From the NCBI GenBank assembly GCA_035079385.1, contig JAVHKY010000063.1, forward strand, positions 1,054,001-1,118,000: a stretch of DNA of 64,000 bases. Reading direction: 5' to 3'. Both the position numbers and the translations under genes were made by a program. The stretch is from Aspidiotus rigidus. Its lineage: Eukaryota > Arthropoda > Insecta > Hemiptera > Diaspididae. Every line of letters starts with the position of its first letter. Position 1 is the stretch's first letter. Positions 47,199 to 59,879 of the stretch are shown here, one piece after another. The notes under the pieces are model-generated. The model was not told where the DNA came from. It saw only the letters and a program-made list of their open reading frames with translations, and ran no database searches.

Positions 47199-47246
47199 GG
47201 TAGGTCTCACGCTGGTCCAGATTAGGAAAATTGCGGTCAAAACCCT

Positions 47247-47284
47247 GAAAAAAAAAAAAAAACAAAACAAAACAAAACAAAACC
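47247..47284 (+). repeat. A-rich tract with (CAAAA)n
   Basis: A15 followed by four to five CAAAA units. There is no gene in 47204-48347. Confidence 0.85.
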
Positions 47285-48347
47285 AGTTTCTCCTTTAAAA
47301 AACATGTTTTTTTTCGTCAAAAACATGTCTGTTACAGTTTGGTAGCAAAACTTCTGCCCAATTTCGAATTAGTGATCCAAAACATGACTAAAATAATAAC
47401 ATTTTCTTGGAAAAAAAAAGAAAAAAAAACCTATTTTCCCCTCCAAAAAACATGTTTTTTTGGTGAAAATTATTTTCGTTGAAATTGCATGATAAAACTG
47501 CTACCATATAAGGATTCTACGACCCAAAAAACGGGCGTACTCGGAGTCCCGAAGTTTGGGCCGTAAAAAATTATTCCTGGACCAGTGTGCGGTCTTATGA
47601 GAACGCCTACTGAAAATTAGATCGAAAATTACATTAATGATGGATTTATTGCGTTTTTATTGGAGTAACTTGTATAGGTACCTACTCATTACATACAATC
47701 ATTGTTCAGAAATAGTTGCAAAAGCTAGGTAAAGTCTAATATTTCAGAGAGAGAACACAAGGAAAAAAATTGAATAGAAAACTGAAGGCCATAAATAGTC
47801 AACCTTTATATTTCAGTTTTACCTAATCATGTACTTGTAAATATAAATACAACGTTATAAAATCCTCGATCAAATATTCATGTTGACTGGTGAAATACAT
47901 CCTATGTTAAAAATTATAGGCGTTTACCTTCCTTCCAATTAATGTCGATCATATTGAATTTAAGAATTGCCAGATAATTCAACCCAATTACATTCAATAA
48001 TATTTCCGGCTTTATTCATATATTTTATCTTTCATTTTATTTTTTTTCTTGAATTCATCTTTGTTTTTACATACCTATCTAGTACGCCTACATTTGTAAT
48101 CAAAGAATTCTGAGAAATACATTCATGGAACCTATCATAACATTGAATATTTACAATTAGTGAATCGATTGATTATATTTAATATTAATTATCTAACTTC
48201 CTTTTATATTTTTTCTAGTGTTCGAAAAAGTTATTGAATACCTGCCTATAAATAGTTAGAATAAGAATTGTTCCATCATGAGCCAACCTATGAACTACTA
48301 AACTACATACTACTGACAATTAACGTTTCAAATAAAAAAATAAAATA

Positions 48348-48424
<77 letters not shown>
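48348..48424. repeat. (AAT)n microsatellite, 3' side of non-LTR element
   Basis: About 25 AAT units directly abut the element's 3' end (CTCTCTTTATTA on the sense strand). It may be the element's own tail or target-site repeat. Confidence 0.95.
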
Positions 48425-48425
<1 letters not shown>

Positions 48426-50597
48426 GAGAGACGGGGGCGTATGAGCGTGCACGCACGCCCAAAGTGGTCCCCGAAAAACCGCACCTCCGGCACCGGTATC
48501 CACCCCTTAGGGCATTGCGTCGGTAGTCCAGAGGGCTCGAATTGAGAGTAGCCTGGCTCCATTTCTCCTGGGGTTCCGTGCGCTGTGCAATGTCCGTCAA
48601 TGAGGCCACTACAGGGGTCTACCCTACTGACCGAGGGAGCGCTCAGCACTCAACCTGGAATTCAGATAGTCCTGTACCATGGACGCGCGCGTATCAACTC
48701 CTCCACCAGAGCTTTCAGTCACCACTGGGAACTCACTAGGAGCTCACCAGCAATGGTTCGCGACTCTGGCTTCTCAGGCGGGGGTTTCTTCCTCCTCCTC
48801 TTCTTCTTCTTGGGTTGTTCTGTGCTTGCCCTTTTGTTTTTTATCTTTTTTTTTTTTCTTCTGTGGGGCGCTCTCTCCTGAGCGCCCTGTATGTGGCGGT
48901 ACTGATGCTGGCGAGAGATGATGTGGCAGCAGCAGCAGCAGTATGGGGGATGGTACACGTAGATGTGAGAGGCCATAACGTGGCTCTACATCTGCCGCTC
49001 CCATTCCGCGTTCATTTTCTTCTTCATTACCTTAGCGGCAAATGTAGATACATAGTTCCATGCCTGCGTTGTTCTGAGCATGCATGGAACCAGATTACCT
49101 GGGGTGAGTTCTTCATCTTCCCCGATCTCAGCAAGAGACCGTTTTAGCTCACCCCGCTCACGTCTCCACGCCTCGCACTTGAAGATGGTGTGTTGTGGGT
49201 CATCATTCCGCTCCTGACAGTGTGAACACGACGGTTGCTCAACTTTCCCCATTTTGTGTAGGTACTTGTTGAAGCACCCATGGCCACTCATCATTTGTGT
49301 GAGATGAAAGTTCAACTGGCCATGGTCTCGGTCCATCCACTGGTCAAGATCACGTATTAGCACGCGGGTCCACTCACCCTTTCCTGTTTGGGCGAGTTGC
49401 TCTTTCCATTTGGCAAGCAAGGAGCGCCTGGCCTCCTGCTTGACCCGCAAGGCTTGATTGATGGTCCTTGTCTTCTTCTTTGCCTCGAACACCGCTGCTC
49501 GCTCTTCCGCAAGCAGCTCAATTGGCGGCGTTCGTGCTAATACGCAAAGAGCATCCGTCGACACAGTGCGGTAGGCACTAACACACCTAAGCGCAGCTCT
49601 TCGTTGGATTTTTTCCATTTCTTTTCGTCTATGTGCAATCTTCATGGAGTCGGCCCAGACTGGGGCTCCATAAAGGAGGACCGATATTGCTACACTCATA
49701 TAGAGTCTTCTTACAGCTTCTCTAGGTCCTCCCTGGTTCGACATTAGGTGGGACAACCGTGTCACCACCCTGGCAGCTTTCTCCGCCACCATCTTGAAGT
49801 GGTGACGGAAGCTTAGCTTACTGTCGAACCAGAGCCCCAGATATTTTAGTACTTTCTTGTTCTCAATAGCCACACCTTGCAGGCGAAAGGTGGGTGGATT
49901 AAACTTTCGACGGGTCGTGAATATAATGGCCTCCGTCTTTTCTACTGCCAAGCTTAATCCGGCCGACTCGATCCAACGGGTCACAGCCTCTAGCGCCTGG
50001 TTCACCTTGGTCTCCACCTCGGCAACAGTGTCGGCAGAGCCAACCACCAGTGTATCGTCGGCATAGCATATAAGCTGTACCCCTGGTGGTAGCTTGATCT
50101 TAAAAAGGCCGTTGAATGCGATGTTCCACAATGTGGGCCCCAAAACAGAGCCCTGAGGAACACCGCATGTTACACTTTTCTTCACTGTGCCAGCAGACGT
50201 CTCTGCTACAATCTCTCTGCAGTTTAGGTAACTGCAGATGATCCTTAGTAGGTAACCAGGCACCCTTGCGTTTTGTAGCATCTTCAAGATCTTCTGCCAC
50301 GGAATGGAATTAAACGCATTCTTTATGTCGAGGCTGACAGCTGCGCAGAACCGTCGCTTCTTCATTGCCGCAGAAGCTACCTTCTTCAGCTTGATTGCGG
50401 CATCTGAAGTACAGCGTCCGGCTCTAAAACCGTACTGACTTCCAGAAATTATCTTTTTGGACACTAAGTGGTTCTCCAACCGCGTTACCACTGCCCGCTC
50501 AAATATCTTGCCGACGGTGTCGAGCAGGCAGAGCGGTCGGTAGGAGGACGGCAGGCCAGGCGGTTTGTCCTTCTTCTCTATCAGTGCCAGCCTGGCC
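48425..50597 (-). mobile_element. 5'-truncated R1-clade non-LTR retrotransposon
   Basis: About 2.2 kb made of RT ORF, C-terminal zinc knuckle and a 560-bp 3' UTR with an AAG-rich tract. Both ends are fused directly to (TTA)n repeats. ORF1 and the endonuclease are missing. The RT followed by a CCHC knuckle with no RNase H suits the R1 clade (R1/TRAS/SART/Waldo-like). Confidence 0.85.
48986..50596 (-). CDS. R1-clade reverse transcriptase, 5'-truncated
   Basis: The frame is open from the edge of the (AAT)n array (ARLALIEKKDKPPGLPSSYR...), upstream of the first Met at 50491, to the stop at 48986. RT motifs in order: SGSQYGFRAGR, AVSLDIKNAFNSIPW, CGVPQGSVLGP, and catalytic CYADDTLVV. A C-terminal knuckle C-X2-C-X8-H-X4-C (CSHC...HTIFKC) follows. 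There is no stop or frameshift in 537 codons, so the copy looks young. Confidence 0.9.
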   Translation of the reverse strand, partial: ARLALIEKKDKPPGLPSSYRPLCLLDTVGKIFERAVVTRLENHLVSKKIISGSQYGFRAGRCTSDAAIKLKKVASAAMKKRRFCAAVSLDIKNAFNSIPWQKILKMLQNARVPGYLLRIICSYLNCREIVAETSAGTVKKSVTCGVPQGSVLGPTLWNIAFNGLFKIKLPPGVQLICYADDTLVVGSADTVAEVETKVNQALEAVTRWIESAGLSLAVEKTEAIIFTTRRKFNPPTFRLQGVAIENKKVLKYLGLWFDSKLSFRHHFKMVAEKAARVVTRLSHLMSNQGGPREAVRRLYMSVAISVLLYGAPVWADSMKIAHRRKEMEKIQRRAALRCVSAYRTVSTDALCVLARTPPIELLAEERAAVFEAKKKTRTINQALRVKQEARRSLLAKWKEQLAQTGKGEWTRVLIRDLDQWMDRDHGQLNFHLTQMMSGHGCFNKYLHKMGKVEQPSCSHCQERNDDPQHTIFKCEAWRRERGELKRSLAEIGEDEELTPGNLVPCMLRTTQAWNYVSTFAAKVMKKKMNAEWERQM

Positions 50598-51027
<430 letters not shown>

Positions 51028-51596
51028 TCTGTTGTCTTTACATCAATGTTTTCATATTGCTGGATGCAGCAACACAATGTACTCCAAAATGATGTTCAAG
51101 GAAAATACTGATCAAGAAGGGAGGTAGGTACCCATTATTTAGGTTTCTCAAGCTTCACTTGTCTTCATTCTCGTATTTTGTAAGTATTAAATCTTATTTA
51201 TGCCTAAATAGATCTACGTACAGAAATTCTAAATGAATCGTAGTTAGAGTACGATTCAGTAACTCTGGAAAGATTTTTTTTTTTTTTTTATCGAGCTTTG
51301 TAACTACACAAATGGGTTATTAGCTCGACACTCAGATTTTGGGCATAATACAGTTACAGTATGAGTATAAACGAAAGTTAATAAAACATCTTATAAAGTA
51401 AAGGAAATATTTTAATATACGGTATTGTGAAGTTGTTTTGAGTCGAGTGGGTTATGTTGACAAGTAATTAAGGTTAGATGAATTCGTAAAATTGGATTGA
51501 ACATAAGTATGTAAGAGTTCCTGTTACGTTGTTAGAGTTGTTATTCAATGCTGAAATGATAGATGTCGGAATTTGGAGGTCAGATCTGATGGATTG

Positions 51597-51795
51597 CAGT
51601 GTGCGACAAGTAAAAAAAATAATGTTCCACTGTTAGATTATCTCCTAGACAGTGTGGACAAGAAGGAGGGTAAAGGTTTAATAGAAGGTGAGAGTGCGTA
51701 AGACGGGTATGTCCTATCCTTAGACGGGAGAGCATCACTTCTTCACGTCTTGATTCTCTGTGAGATGAGGACCCTACGATCGGATCTTTTTTAAT
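51597..51795 (-). pseudogene. Non-LTR retrotransposon relic (post-RNase H tail)
   Basis: Minus-strand translation gives SRREEVMLSRLRIGHTRLTH then SHLLLNLYPPSCPHCLGDNLTVEH. This is the well-known C-terminal region of I/Jockey-related non-LTR Pol proteins (RLRIGHTRLTH and a C-X2-C knuckle). About 65 codons, lacking the rest of the element, in frame throughout. Confidence 0.8.
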
Positions 51796-54700
51796 TGTGC
51801 GTAATTTATTGTTGGTTTGATTTTTCCAATGTACCTATCGAAAAGTATGATTCTTATTTAAACTGATGGTCTTACTTTCAAATTTTATCAAGGCACTTCA
51901 AGGATATTCGCAAGATTTTTTCGTAATTTTATTAGGTACCTACTACCTACTTGCATATTACTTAAGTAACTGTTTTCATTATTACTATCCATTGCCGAGC
52001 CGATATGAATAATTCTTGTTATTTAAGGAGGAGGTTCAAAAAGTTTTTTGTTGTCGAACTGATTTGAAATAAATAATATTAATGCTCACCCTCAGAAATC
52101 AGAAAAACGATTTCGAGAGATGCTTTTAGAAATTACTACGTAGGCCTAAATATTTTTGGAGGTTGCATAAAATGTTCATCATTAGAACGATGGTCTGCGA
52201 AAGTAATTACGCTTGAACCCATCTAAATTTAGAGTTAGTTTGTTGAAACTAATCGGAATTACCTACTTTATTGGAGTTAGTTATTATAGGCTATTTACAT
52301 CTTCATATTAAAAAATATTCGATATCTAATGCAGGCTAAATCGTACGTTGAATCCCATCCCGTATCTCTTTTTTTTCAATCAGCAATAAAGACGTGCTGG
52401 GTATTCTTTGATAAGTGCGTGCACTGAGGGAAGAGTTTGGTAACTATTCTCAGCTTTTAAGGACAAGATGATTTGGCTACCCGGGAATTTTTCAACATCG
52501 GTGATAGGTAGCTGACAACCGGTCAACCACCATTCATTTTCGACCTTTGATTTTCGACGCACTTCGCTCGTTTTCGCATACTCGACTTCAGCCCACAAAA
52601 CAATAAGCCTAATCCTCGAATTAATTGTGGTCATGTCGTGCTCTATGCCGACATAATGTAAAGAATTTACTGAGAAACATTTCGATCTAGTTTATGTTCT
52701 ATCTTCAAATCTGATTATATTACTTTCGAAATCCATCCATCAGTTAATTCCGCAATTATAGCATTAGAACCATGTACATTTTCTCCACGTTCACCTGAAT
52801 AAAAACCATTTTCACGGTATGGCCGTGCACAGCAGAGTAGGGACACAATTGACACCCGTGAATGCAAAAAGTTGCCTAGCATTCCGTTGTAGGAACTTGT
52901 GAGGCGTCCTAAATTCCACTAATTTTTACATATAGATGCGATACTTTCGTTTTACTCATTCGATTCGGAATATCTTTCTAACAGAAAATTTAAAAAAACA
53001 AGTAGGTTGACTTATGAGGTTTTTAAACTCACGCCATTATCTGACAAGTTTGAAGCGAATTCGCACAGTGATGAAAGCATAAACTGAAAGCTGTTTACAC
53101 AGAATGGGCGCTGTGATTATCGGTGATGAGAAATTTAAACGATATAAAATTCTCACATGTATTCTCAATCGTGTGTGAAAGCAATTTTCTCCTCTCCTTT
53201 CTATTATCATCGGTTCACCCATAAGCCTTCTTTCGAATTCTCCCCCTCATCATTCGCACTGCGTCTTCGTTGTTTACTTCCACCTTATCTACCTTAAAAC
53301 AAACTCGTTCTTGTTGCTTTCCATCCCCATTTGAACTGTTTCCAATTCTTCGCCGACCTCGCGTAGGTAAATCCCTTTGTAAGAAAAACAAAACATCACA
53401 AAATCGTGATAGTGAGCCCAGTGAATGATAGTATAGTGAGAAAACTAATCGACAAACAGAAGAAGAATATTGAGACATTGCAATAGATTTCATCAAGCAC
53501 TTACTCCATTGATTTGTCTGATGGGATATTGCCATTTTCTAATTCCTTTGCAAGAGAGTAATATGGTACTGCAACTGAAATAAATTAAATTATAGTTGTA
53601 ATATTTGTTGTACACACCCGCGACAGCTCGCGTGTCATCTTCCCACGAGACGCGAGAGTATGAACGTAGCATCCTACCTGCTTTTTAGTAACTCTCTTCT
53701 CTCCTCCTCGGCTGACTTTATTGGGGAGACTTGTTCCTAATACTGCTTCTCCACTGTCAATTTCTCGACGATTTCGTTGAAAAATAACTATCCAATCCTA
53801 CACTTCGTCTAAACTTCCTCCCCTGCTGTTTGCTCCACGATTTCATTGAGAAAACCGCTGTTTCCTCCATGATTTCATCCTGCTCTTGTCATCATGTAGC
53901 CATATGTGATGAACTCGATCATCGCTTTTCGTACTATGTCAATATTTATTTATACGTATTCCCATATACAATCCTCCCTGTCTAAAATCATACTAGCTTA
54001 CCATTAATAATCCAGACTGTCAATGGTTAGCAATAAAATGTTCTATCCCGTAATGCTAAAATCATGTGAGCACCCTTCACCAATGAAAAATAAACTCGAA
54101 AGACATACGCAAAAATTGGCGTAGTCATCCTATTGAAGCCTACCTATTGAAGAGTTTGATTTTCAACCAAAAAGAATAAGAATAATGTTTTAACATCTAC
54201 AATTGTGCTATTCCTTGTCCGTCGAACTCAGTAAGGCTACAATAATAAGTACTACAATATCATGCTGACGAGATATATAGCTTGATCGATAATGTATATT
54301 ATGTAGACACTGCGGTCAGACTATTTTATGGCTCACCAAAAGTTAATAAAAAGGTATTCGGTAAGTTTGAAGAGGAGATAGTGGAGAAATCTTGGAAGAA
54401 TTTATTGGACTAGCTTCTAAATTATATTCTAAAAATGTTTTGCTACAAAGAATGAAACAAAAAAAGCTAAAGGAGTAGGCCTAAAGAAGAATATTATTAA
54501 AAATCAGATAACTCATGGCAATTATAAAATATGCTTAGAAAATAAAATAACTAAAACTATTAAACAGAAAATGATAAGGAGTACAAAACATAATATTTAT
54601 AAGTACCATTGAACAGAATAAAAGAGGATTAAATTCATTTGATGATAAAATATGTTTAATTGATGGATGCAAACTAGGTCACATACCATTACGCAATTGG

Positions 54701-55157
54701 TTTGTACATCAAATTTATTTCTTTAGAGGTTTCCACAAGATCCAGATCTTGCTTTGCGTCAGAGGAAAGTGTTGCAATGTGCATTCAAAATCGGCGTAAA
54801 CAATGTACGCCGGATGTGTTGTTAAAATTGTTAATCTTTAAATTCATAACACAATTTTTCTCTCACTTATAGTTGCATTAACAGACTTACAGAAATACCT
54901 ATCTATGAAGTGTGTCCGCGCAATAAATCTTACCTATACCAGCAAAATGGATAATCTAGCGATCCCGACAGAAAATATCTGTAAGATGGCAAACGAAGGT
55001 TCTATCTTAAACCGAGGTAACGAGAGTTACGTTCATATTTAGTTATTGTGTGACTCAGACGCCATAATCAATCATTACTCTTTCGGAGTGATAAAAAAAC
55101 TCGGCTGCGTAATATCAATATTGAAACGCGGCCTCATTTCAAAACGACACATGAAAG
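51796..55157. other. No gene recognised
   Basis: AT-rich. Minus-strand ORFs at 52380-52634, 53037-53222 and 53215-53535 show no domain, signal peptide or convincing splice sites. Confidence 0.4.
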
Positions 55158-55319
55158 CAGGCCTGACGAGAAGGGGGCAACTGGGGATTCTGTCCCCGGG
55201 CCCGGCTCTGTTAGGGGCTCGCAGGGCCCCAATTCTTAAGGGGAGGGGGCGAAAAAAAATTTTTGGGGGCCCGCTGTGTTCTTTGCCCCGGATCCGACTG
55301 GAGCTCTCGACGGGCCTGC
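55158..55319. mobile_element. 162-bp GC-rich hAT-like MITE, TSD CATGAAAG
   Basis: Terminal repeats CAGGCCTGACGAGA and (inverse of right end) CAGGCCCGTCGAGA, with a perfect 8-bp flanking duplication CATGAAAG (55150-55157 and 55320-55327). Strikingly GC-rich (CCCCGGGCCCGG, GGGGGCCCGC) in an AT-rich setting. The ORF across it is fortuitous. Confidence 0.85.
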
Positions 55320-57237
55320 ATGAAAGCGTGCCAAAACGAACAAAGCTGTTCCAACTTCGAGTTAAGATGAATACATCCTCCCCAATCGTTATTGCATTAA
55401 AACGTTCGAGAGCTAGAGGTCTGTTTAGTCTGTGATCACTGCTCAGCACTTAAAAAAATCACATTCATTTGTCTGATGCAGAGTAGGCACAGAATGAAGA
55501 CAAAAGCAAGCTAACAATCACCAACGACTAAATGTTGCTTCTTTGTGGCGCTTGTAGCAGAAATGGCGCGGATTTCTGAATTTGCGATTCATTTCTTTCT
55601 TTTCCTCTCATTTTTTTGGTTTTGGGGAGGGAGAAGGGAGAAGGGAAATGTTCCTAAGCTGCCTCTCCTGTATAAGTCCGCACCCACTTACAACGATACA
55701 ACTACACTACAGCATTCCAATGTACATGTGATTCTAAAGGTTACCTTTTTCTTCTCGCGTATGACATACGCACTTGTTCACTTAAGCTCCTCAAATGTTG
55801 AAATTGGCCATAGAATGTTCCGCACTCCAACTTATTCCATAAATCGTTCAGCTAATAAGACGTATACATTGTCACCATCCTTTCTCCCTACTCCTCAAAT
55901 TAATCCCTTCTGTTTTCCATTTTTCATTTCTTTACACTATATTTGTATTCACATCCAATACGCTACTGGGGTGTTGAGGATAGTGGTACCCACTTCATCT
56001 TTCTCTTACACGCGTACTCATAGATTACTGTGCCGTACTAACTATAACGGATCAACCGCATATTCTTGGCTGCCAATAGTACTTTGAAAGATAAGAGACT
56101 TATTTCGATAATGTTTCTCATTGTTCTTGTCAGTCGATTCAGAAAAAGATTACGGTTGAGAAATATAGTCATTGATAATTTCCCAACCGACCGCCGATCG
56201 TCAACAGAAGAGACTGTACAGTTTGACGCATCATGATCGTATAGTGTACTTAACATCTTTGTGTACGAGAAGGAGAGGAGTCGAAGTCTTAGTATACCTA
56301 CGCGAAAGAAGAAGACACAATGGAGACCATCTGCAGCGCGTATAAGAAGCCTATATTATTATAGAAACGGATCCAAACTTTCGATGTAATTTTTCTATTG
56401 ATTGAAAGGGAGGGAAAGATTATGAAAACTGCCTAAGAAGTCAGTCAAAACTGACCTAAAACGGGGTCAAAGTGACCAAAAGTGATGAACTGGTTGATTT
56501 TGACTATTTTTTTAGTCGATCTGACTATCATTTTTTCTCTCCGTGTAAATTTCGAGACGAGAAAAAAAAGAAAAGCTTGCGCAGCGCGAAAGTAAAAGCG
56601 ACTTTATCTTTCTTATTTTGCTACATCTCTACTTCTTTTTTCCGTTTTGTCCATTATTGGCTACGTCATATTCCTTAATTGTTTTCGTTTCCAACAGCAA
56701 AATAACTTCGTTTTCCAAAACATATTTTCAAAGCGCGCTGCTGAGCAATTATTCACTCTTTTATATCAGTAATCCACAACCGAATACATCGTGCTTTTCC
56801 CGCTTCGATGAATGGAATATCCGTCAAAAATTTTCAATCATCGATCATGAAAGAACTGTTTCTCACATGCTGAAGGAAAAAAAAATACTTCTGTTTGGTT
56901 TCCATAGCAATTAACAACATTCATTCTCTTCAACGCGGGATCGACTCACCGCGCTCCAAATTTCTCTAAATTAAAATAGAAAAATTTCAAAAATTACCGA
57001 TTTGATTTCTTGAAAAGTAACCCTATATTCTAGTACGCAAATAAAACTTTGATTTTTTTTTTTTTTCTTTATATTATTCATGTACGCTACAACTGAGGCT
57101 ACAATTAGCTTGGATAATACAGTACCTATTACATATTTTGGGCAGTGGACCCATCCGAGTCACATCAAGTCGGTTGGGTGGACTCTTTTCAGTCGTCGCG
57201 GCATAAGACTATTATCGAATAGGTTTACGTAATATGA
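55320..57237. other. No gene recognised
   Basis: The 180-codon ORF at 55545-56087 (+) is composition-driven, with no motif. Nothing else is supportable. Confidence 0.4.
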
Positions 57238-57930
57238 TTATCTAATCGAATGAAGTACCTTGAGTAGTGGGCCGCATATGCTACCCTGAGCAACGCCAGA
57301 ATTTATTTCATAGATGTTAGAAAGTTCGCTGCCTTCTTTGACCATGAAGAGTCTGTTTGATGAGTACGATTTGGAGAGTAAATAATATGGAGAGGGGAGT
57401 AAATTCTTGATTTTGTACAGCAAGCCTATATACCATACTTTATCGAATGCTTGTTGGACATCGAGAAACACGGCGGCGCAAAACTCTTTTTCCTCAAGCG
57501 AGTTAATTATTGAATTGGTAACTTGGTGAGCTCGCTCAATAGGATTATGCTGTTCCCTGAAGCCAAATTGGTGATCTGGGAGAAGTTCATTCTCTTTGAC
57601 GATTGGTTTGATTCGTTTCATCAGGATTTCTTCAAAGACCTTCGACAGAGCCGGAAGGAGACTAGCCTAATAGACTTTCCTGGCTTTAGGACTGGTGCAA
57701 TTTGCACGACTTTCCATTGATGAGCAGGGAAATGAGAGTGTCGGAGAATAGCATTAAATAGTGACGTTATAAAGGGAATAGCTTTTTTATGTAGATTCTG
57801 TAAGTGTAAGACTTTGCCGGTGATTAAGTCATAGCCCGACACTTTTTTAACCTTCAAGAATTTGATACTTGCCGTCACTTCCTTCGATGAAAACACTTCA
57901 ATACTTCTCAATTTCATATATAAATCAACA
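57238..57930 (-). pseudogene. Jockey-clade RT fragment, frameshifted
   Basis: Two frames share one RT: KKVSGYDLITGKVL, then APVLKPGK (57917-57660). After a frameshift near 57650 comes LLPALSKVFEEIL, HQFGFREQHNPIERAHQVTN, CAAVFLDVQQAFDKVW and GVAQGSICGPLL. It is cut before the catalytic FADD-type motif. Both ends are truncated, so it is dead. Confidence 0.88.
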
Positions 57931-58509
57931 CAATACCAACAAAGAACATTCGTGCATAAAAATATTAATGGTAGTCACACAAAGTGAGAAGGACTTATAT
58001 CCAGAACTTTGATCGGAAAAAAGTTCATTTATATTTTCTGTGAAGCTATAATGACATCAAAACCTTTCAATCTGGCGCTATTTTCAACGAAAAATCTAAC
58101 GGCGGTATTGGTTTTCCAATTAAATGTTTTTTTAAACGAGTTCTAACAAAATATCGGCGTACATGGATATACAAAATACGTCCCTCATTTTGGGACGTAT
58201 ATCCCTCATTCGCTCAAAATAGAGTTTTATCAGTACTCGTATCAGTAACTTGAGTGGCACTTTTAGTGATCCACTTGAAGCGCTTGATGGACTATTTGTA
58301 GAATTGTGAAGAAGATCGTACGATTATACATTGAAATCATTTAATGATAAAACAATCAGACGTTCAAACGTGTTGAAAGTGGTTGTATCGAACTTTAATG
58401 GAACTCGATCAAATTACAAGCTACGTGTTTTTACGCTTAAATTCTGTTACACAAGAGACCCGTTTTTCAAAACCAATATTTTAGATATACGTCAATCTTA
58501 TACTTTGTA

Positions 58510-58571
58510 CGGCATATATACATACATACATACATACATACATACATACATTCATACATACATACATACAT
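58510..58571. repeat. (CATA)n microsatellite
   Basis: About 15 CATA units with one TTCATA interruption. Confidence 0.95.
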
Positions 58572-58759
58572 AATATGTAGGTATTAGAAAATAATGAATT
58601 AATAGAAATAATTCTAATAATAATAATTATAATAATTGGAATGATAGTCATAATTTCTAATATTTGATTTTGTAAAATTAATTTATTATTAAACTTATTT
58701 TTTACTATAAATATATATCTGCCGATCTTGGTGGCACCAGCACTGGGGACGGTCATTCA

Positions 58760-58930
58760 AGCACCACTATATACAAATATATGAATACATATAAAAATGA
58801 TATAGGAATATGAGCCAATGTTAAAATCGTAATCCATACCCTCTGAAACGCCGAGAAAATATACCATCACACACCAAAAATTCCACCTTGCGCAAGTCGA
58901 TGAAAGAAGGTCCGTAGGTGTTTTCTGAAG
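58760..58930 (-). repeat. Dispersed repeat family, copy 3
   Basis: On the minus strand: CTTGCGCAAGGTGGAATTTT, TGGTGTG, GGCGTTTCAGAGGGTATGGA, TTACGATTTTAACATTGGCT. This matches 15820-16050 closely. Confidence 0.8.
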
Positions 58931-59671
58931 GAAGATGGAGCGGCACACTGACGATGAAAAATTGAAAAAAGTGATAATCTAGCGTGAAATACATTCTGAT
59001 TCGATGTGGGTATTTCCAGAAAAAGAAGATGCTCACAATCATTATTATATTCGATCTACGTCTTTTTCTCGTGGACATGAACCAATGCTATACGATTAAG
59101 GCGAGTCTATAAACACTATTCAACAAGAAACGCGAGTCTCCGCCCTTTAATCATATCATTGGATAGATGCGCGCGACCAATAAGCGCATCTTTTTTACCC
59201 TCGTCGTAACGATGATGATGACACGATAGTTCTGCGCGTCGTGGTTTAGAGGCGTTTTTTTTTCCTTTACGTTTTCATTATTCACTCAAGTTTATGGATC
59301 GTATAGGTATGCTTTAACGCTGCCCATCTGATTCTGAAAGAGTATTCGTATGACGTGCGTTGGTGTGGCGTGTCGTGGCGTAAGCGTTGAAGGTGATTCG
59401 TGCACCTCATTTCTCCTTTAGCTCGGCTGTCATACAGCATAGTATCAATATTTTCTTCCTCGTCATATGCATCAAACTGGAGCATTGAAGCATAGAAATC
59501 GACTCGCTACTCATCATTGCGTTTTGTGTATGATTTTTTATTTCATTACACCTGATTTTTGAAGAGCTCGCGGTTGCTCCGTTCTTGGTAGCATGTAATT
59601 ATACAATAATTATCTGTTATATGAGTAAATATTTTCATTCAGTATAACTGGTGAATGGAAAGTTCGCGTTT

Positions 59672-59690
59672 GTCTTATCAGTGAGTAGTT
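59672..59690 (+). promoter_or_regulatory. Possible initiator for the forkhead gene
   Basis: CTTATCAGTGAGTAG contains TCAGT, the arthropod-type initiator, about 200 bp before the ATG. No convincing TATA box or DPE was found at the right spacing. This is weak evidence. Confidence 0.2.
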
Positions 59691-59879
59691 GTGATTGAAC
59701 TCGAGAACGTACGCGCGTAATCGTATACGCGCTGATGTACTTTTATGCCTGATCAATCGGTACCTACGTAGAACGAGACTCGCCAATTTTTTATTTTTCC
59801 GCGTGTTTACTTTTTCGCGCTATGATAAAGCGTACGTTGTAAGTCTACGCCACAAATTTTTCGTGACCGTATCCATTTC

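Larger units (their letters stand above)
41294..47203 (-). mobile_element. BEL/Pao LTR retrotransposon with inverted internal block
   Basis: Two direct LTRs (41299-41556 and 46960-47198, TG...CA in this orientation) flanked by the 5-bp target duplication GGTAG (41294-41298, 47199-47203). Relative to the LTRs the element is on the minus strand: the polypurine tract (41557-41575) abuts the left LTR and a primer-binding site abuts the right LTR. RT(C-terminal)-RNase H-integrase reads on minus (44131-41541) as expected. The PBS, leader, gag, protease and N-terminal RT block (about 44166-46959) is turned around and reads on plus. The RT gene is therefore split and the copy cannot make an intact Pol. 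The LTRs differ by about three substitutions and one 19-bp indel, suggesting a fairly young insertion. No env-like gene is present. Confidence 0.93.

Noticed and set aside
48320..48649. 109-codon minus-strand ORF after the R1-clade RT
   Set aside because: It lies in the element's 3' UTR and runs into the (TTA)n tail. It has no motif.
55545..56087. 180-codon plus-strand ORF
   Set aside because: Low-information, aromatic- and Ser/Thr-rich, with no motif and no gene context.
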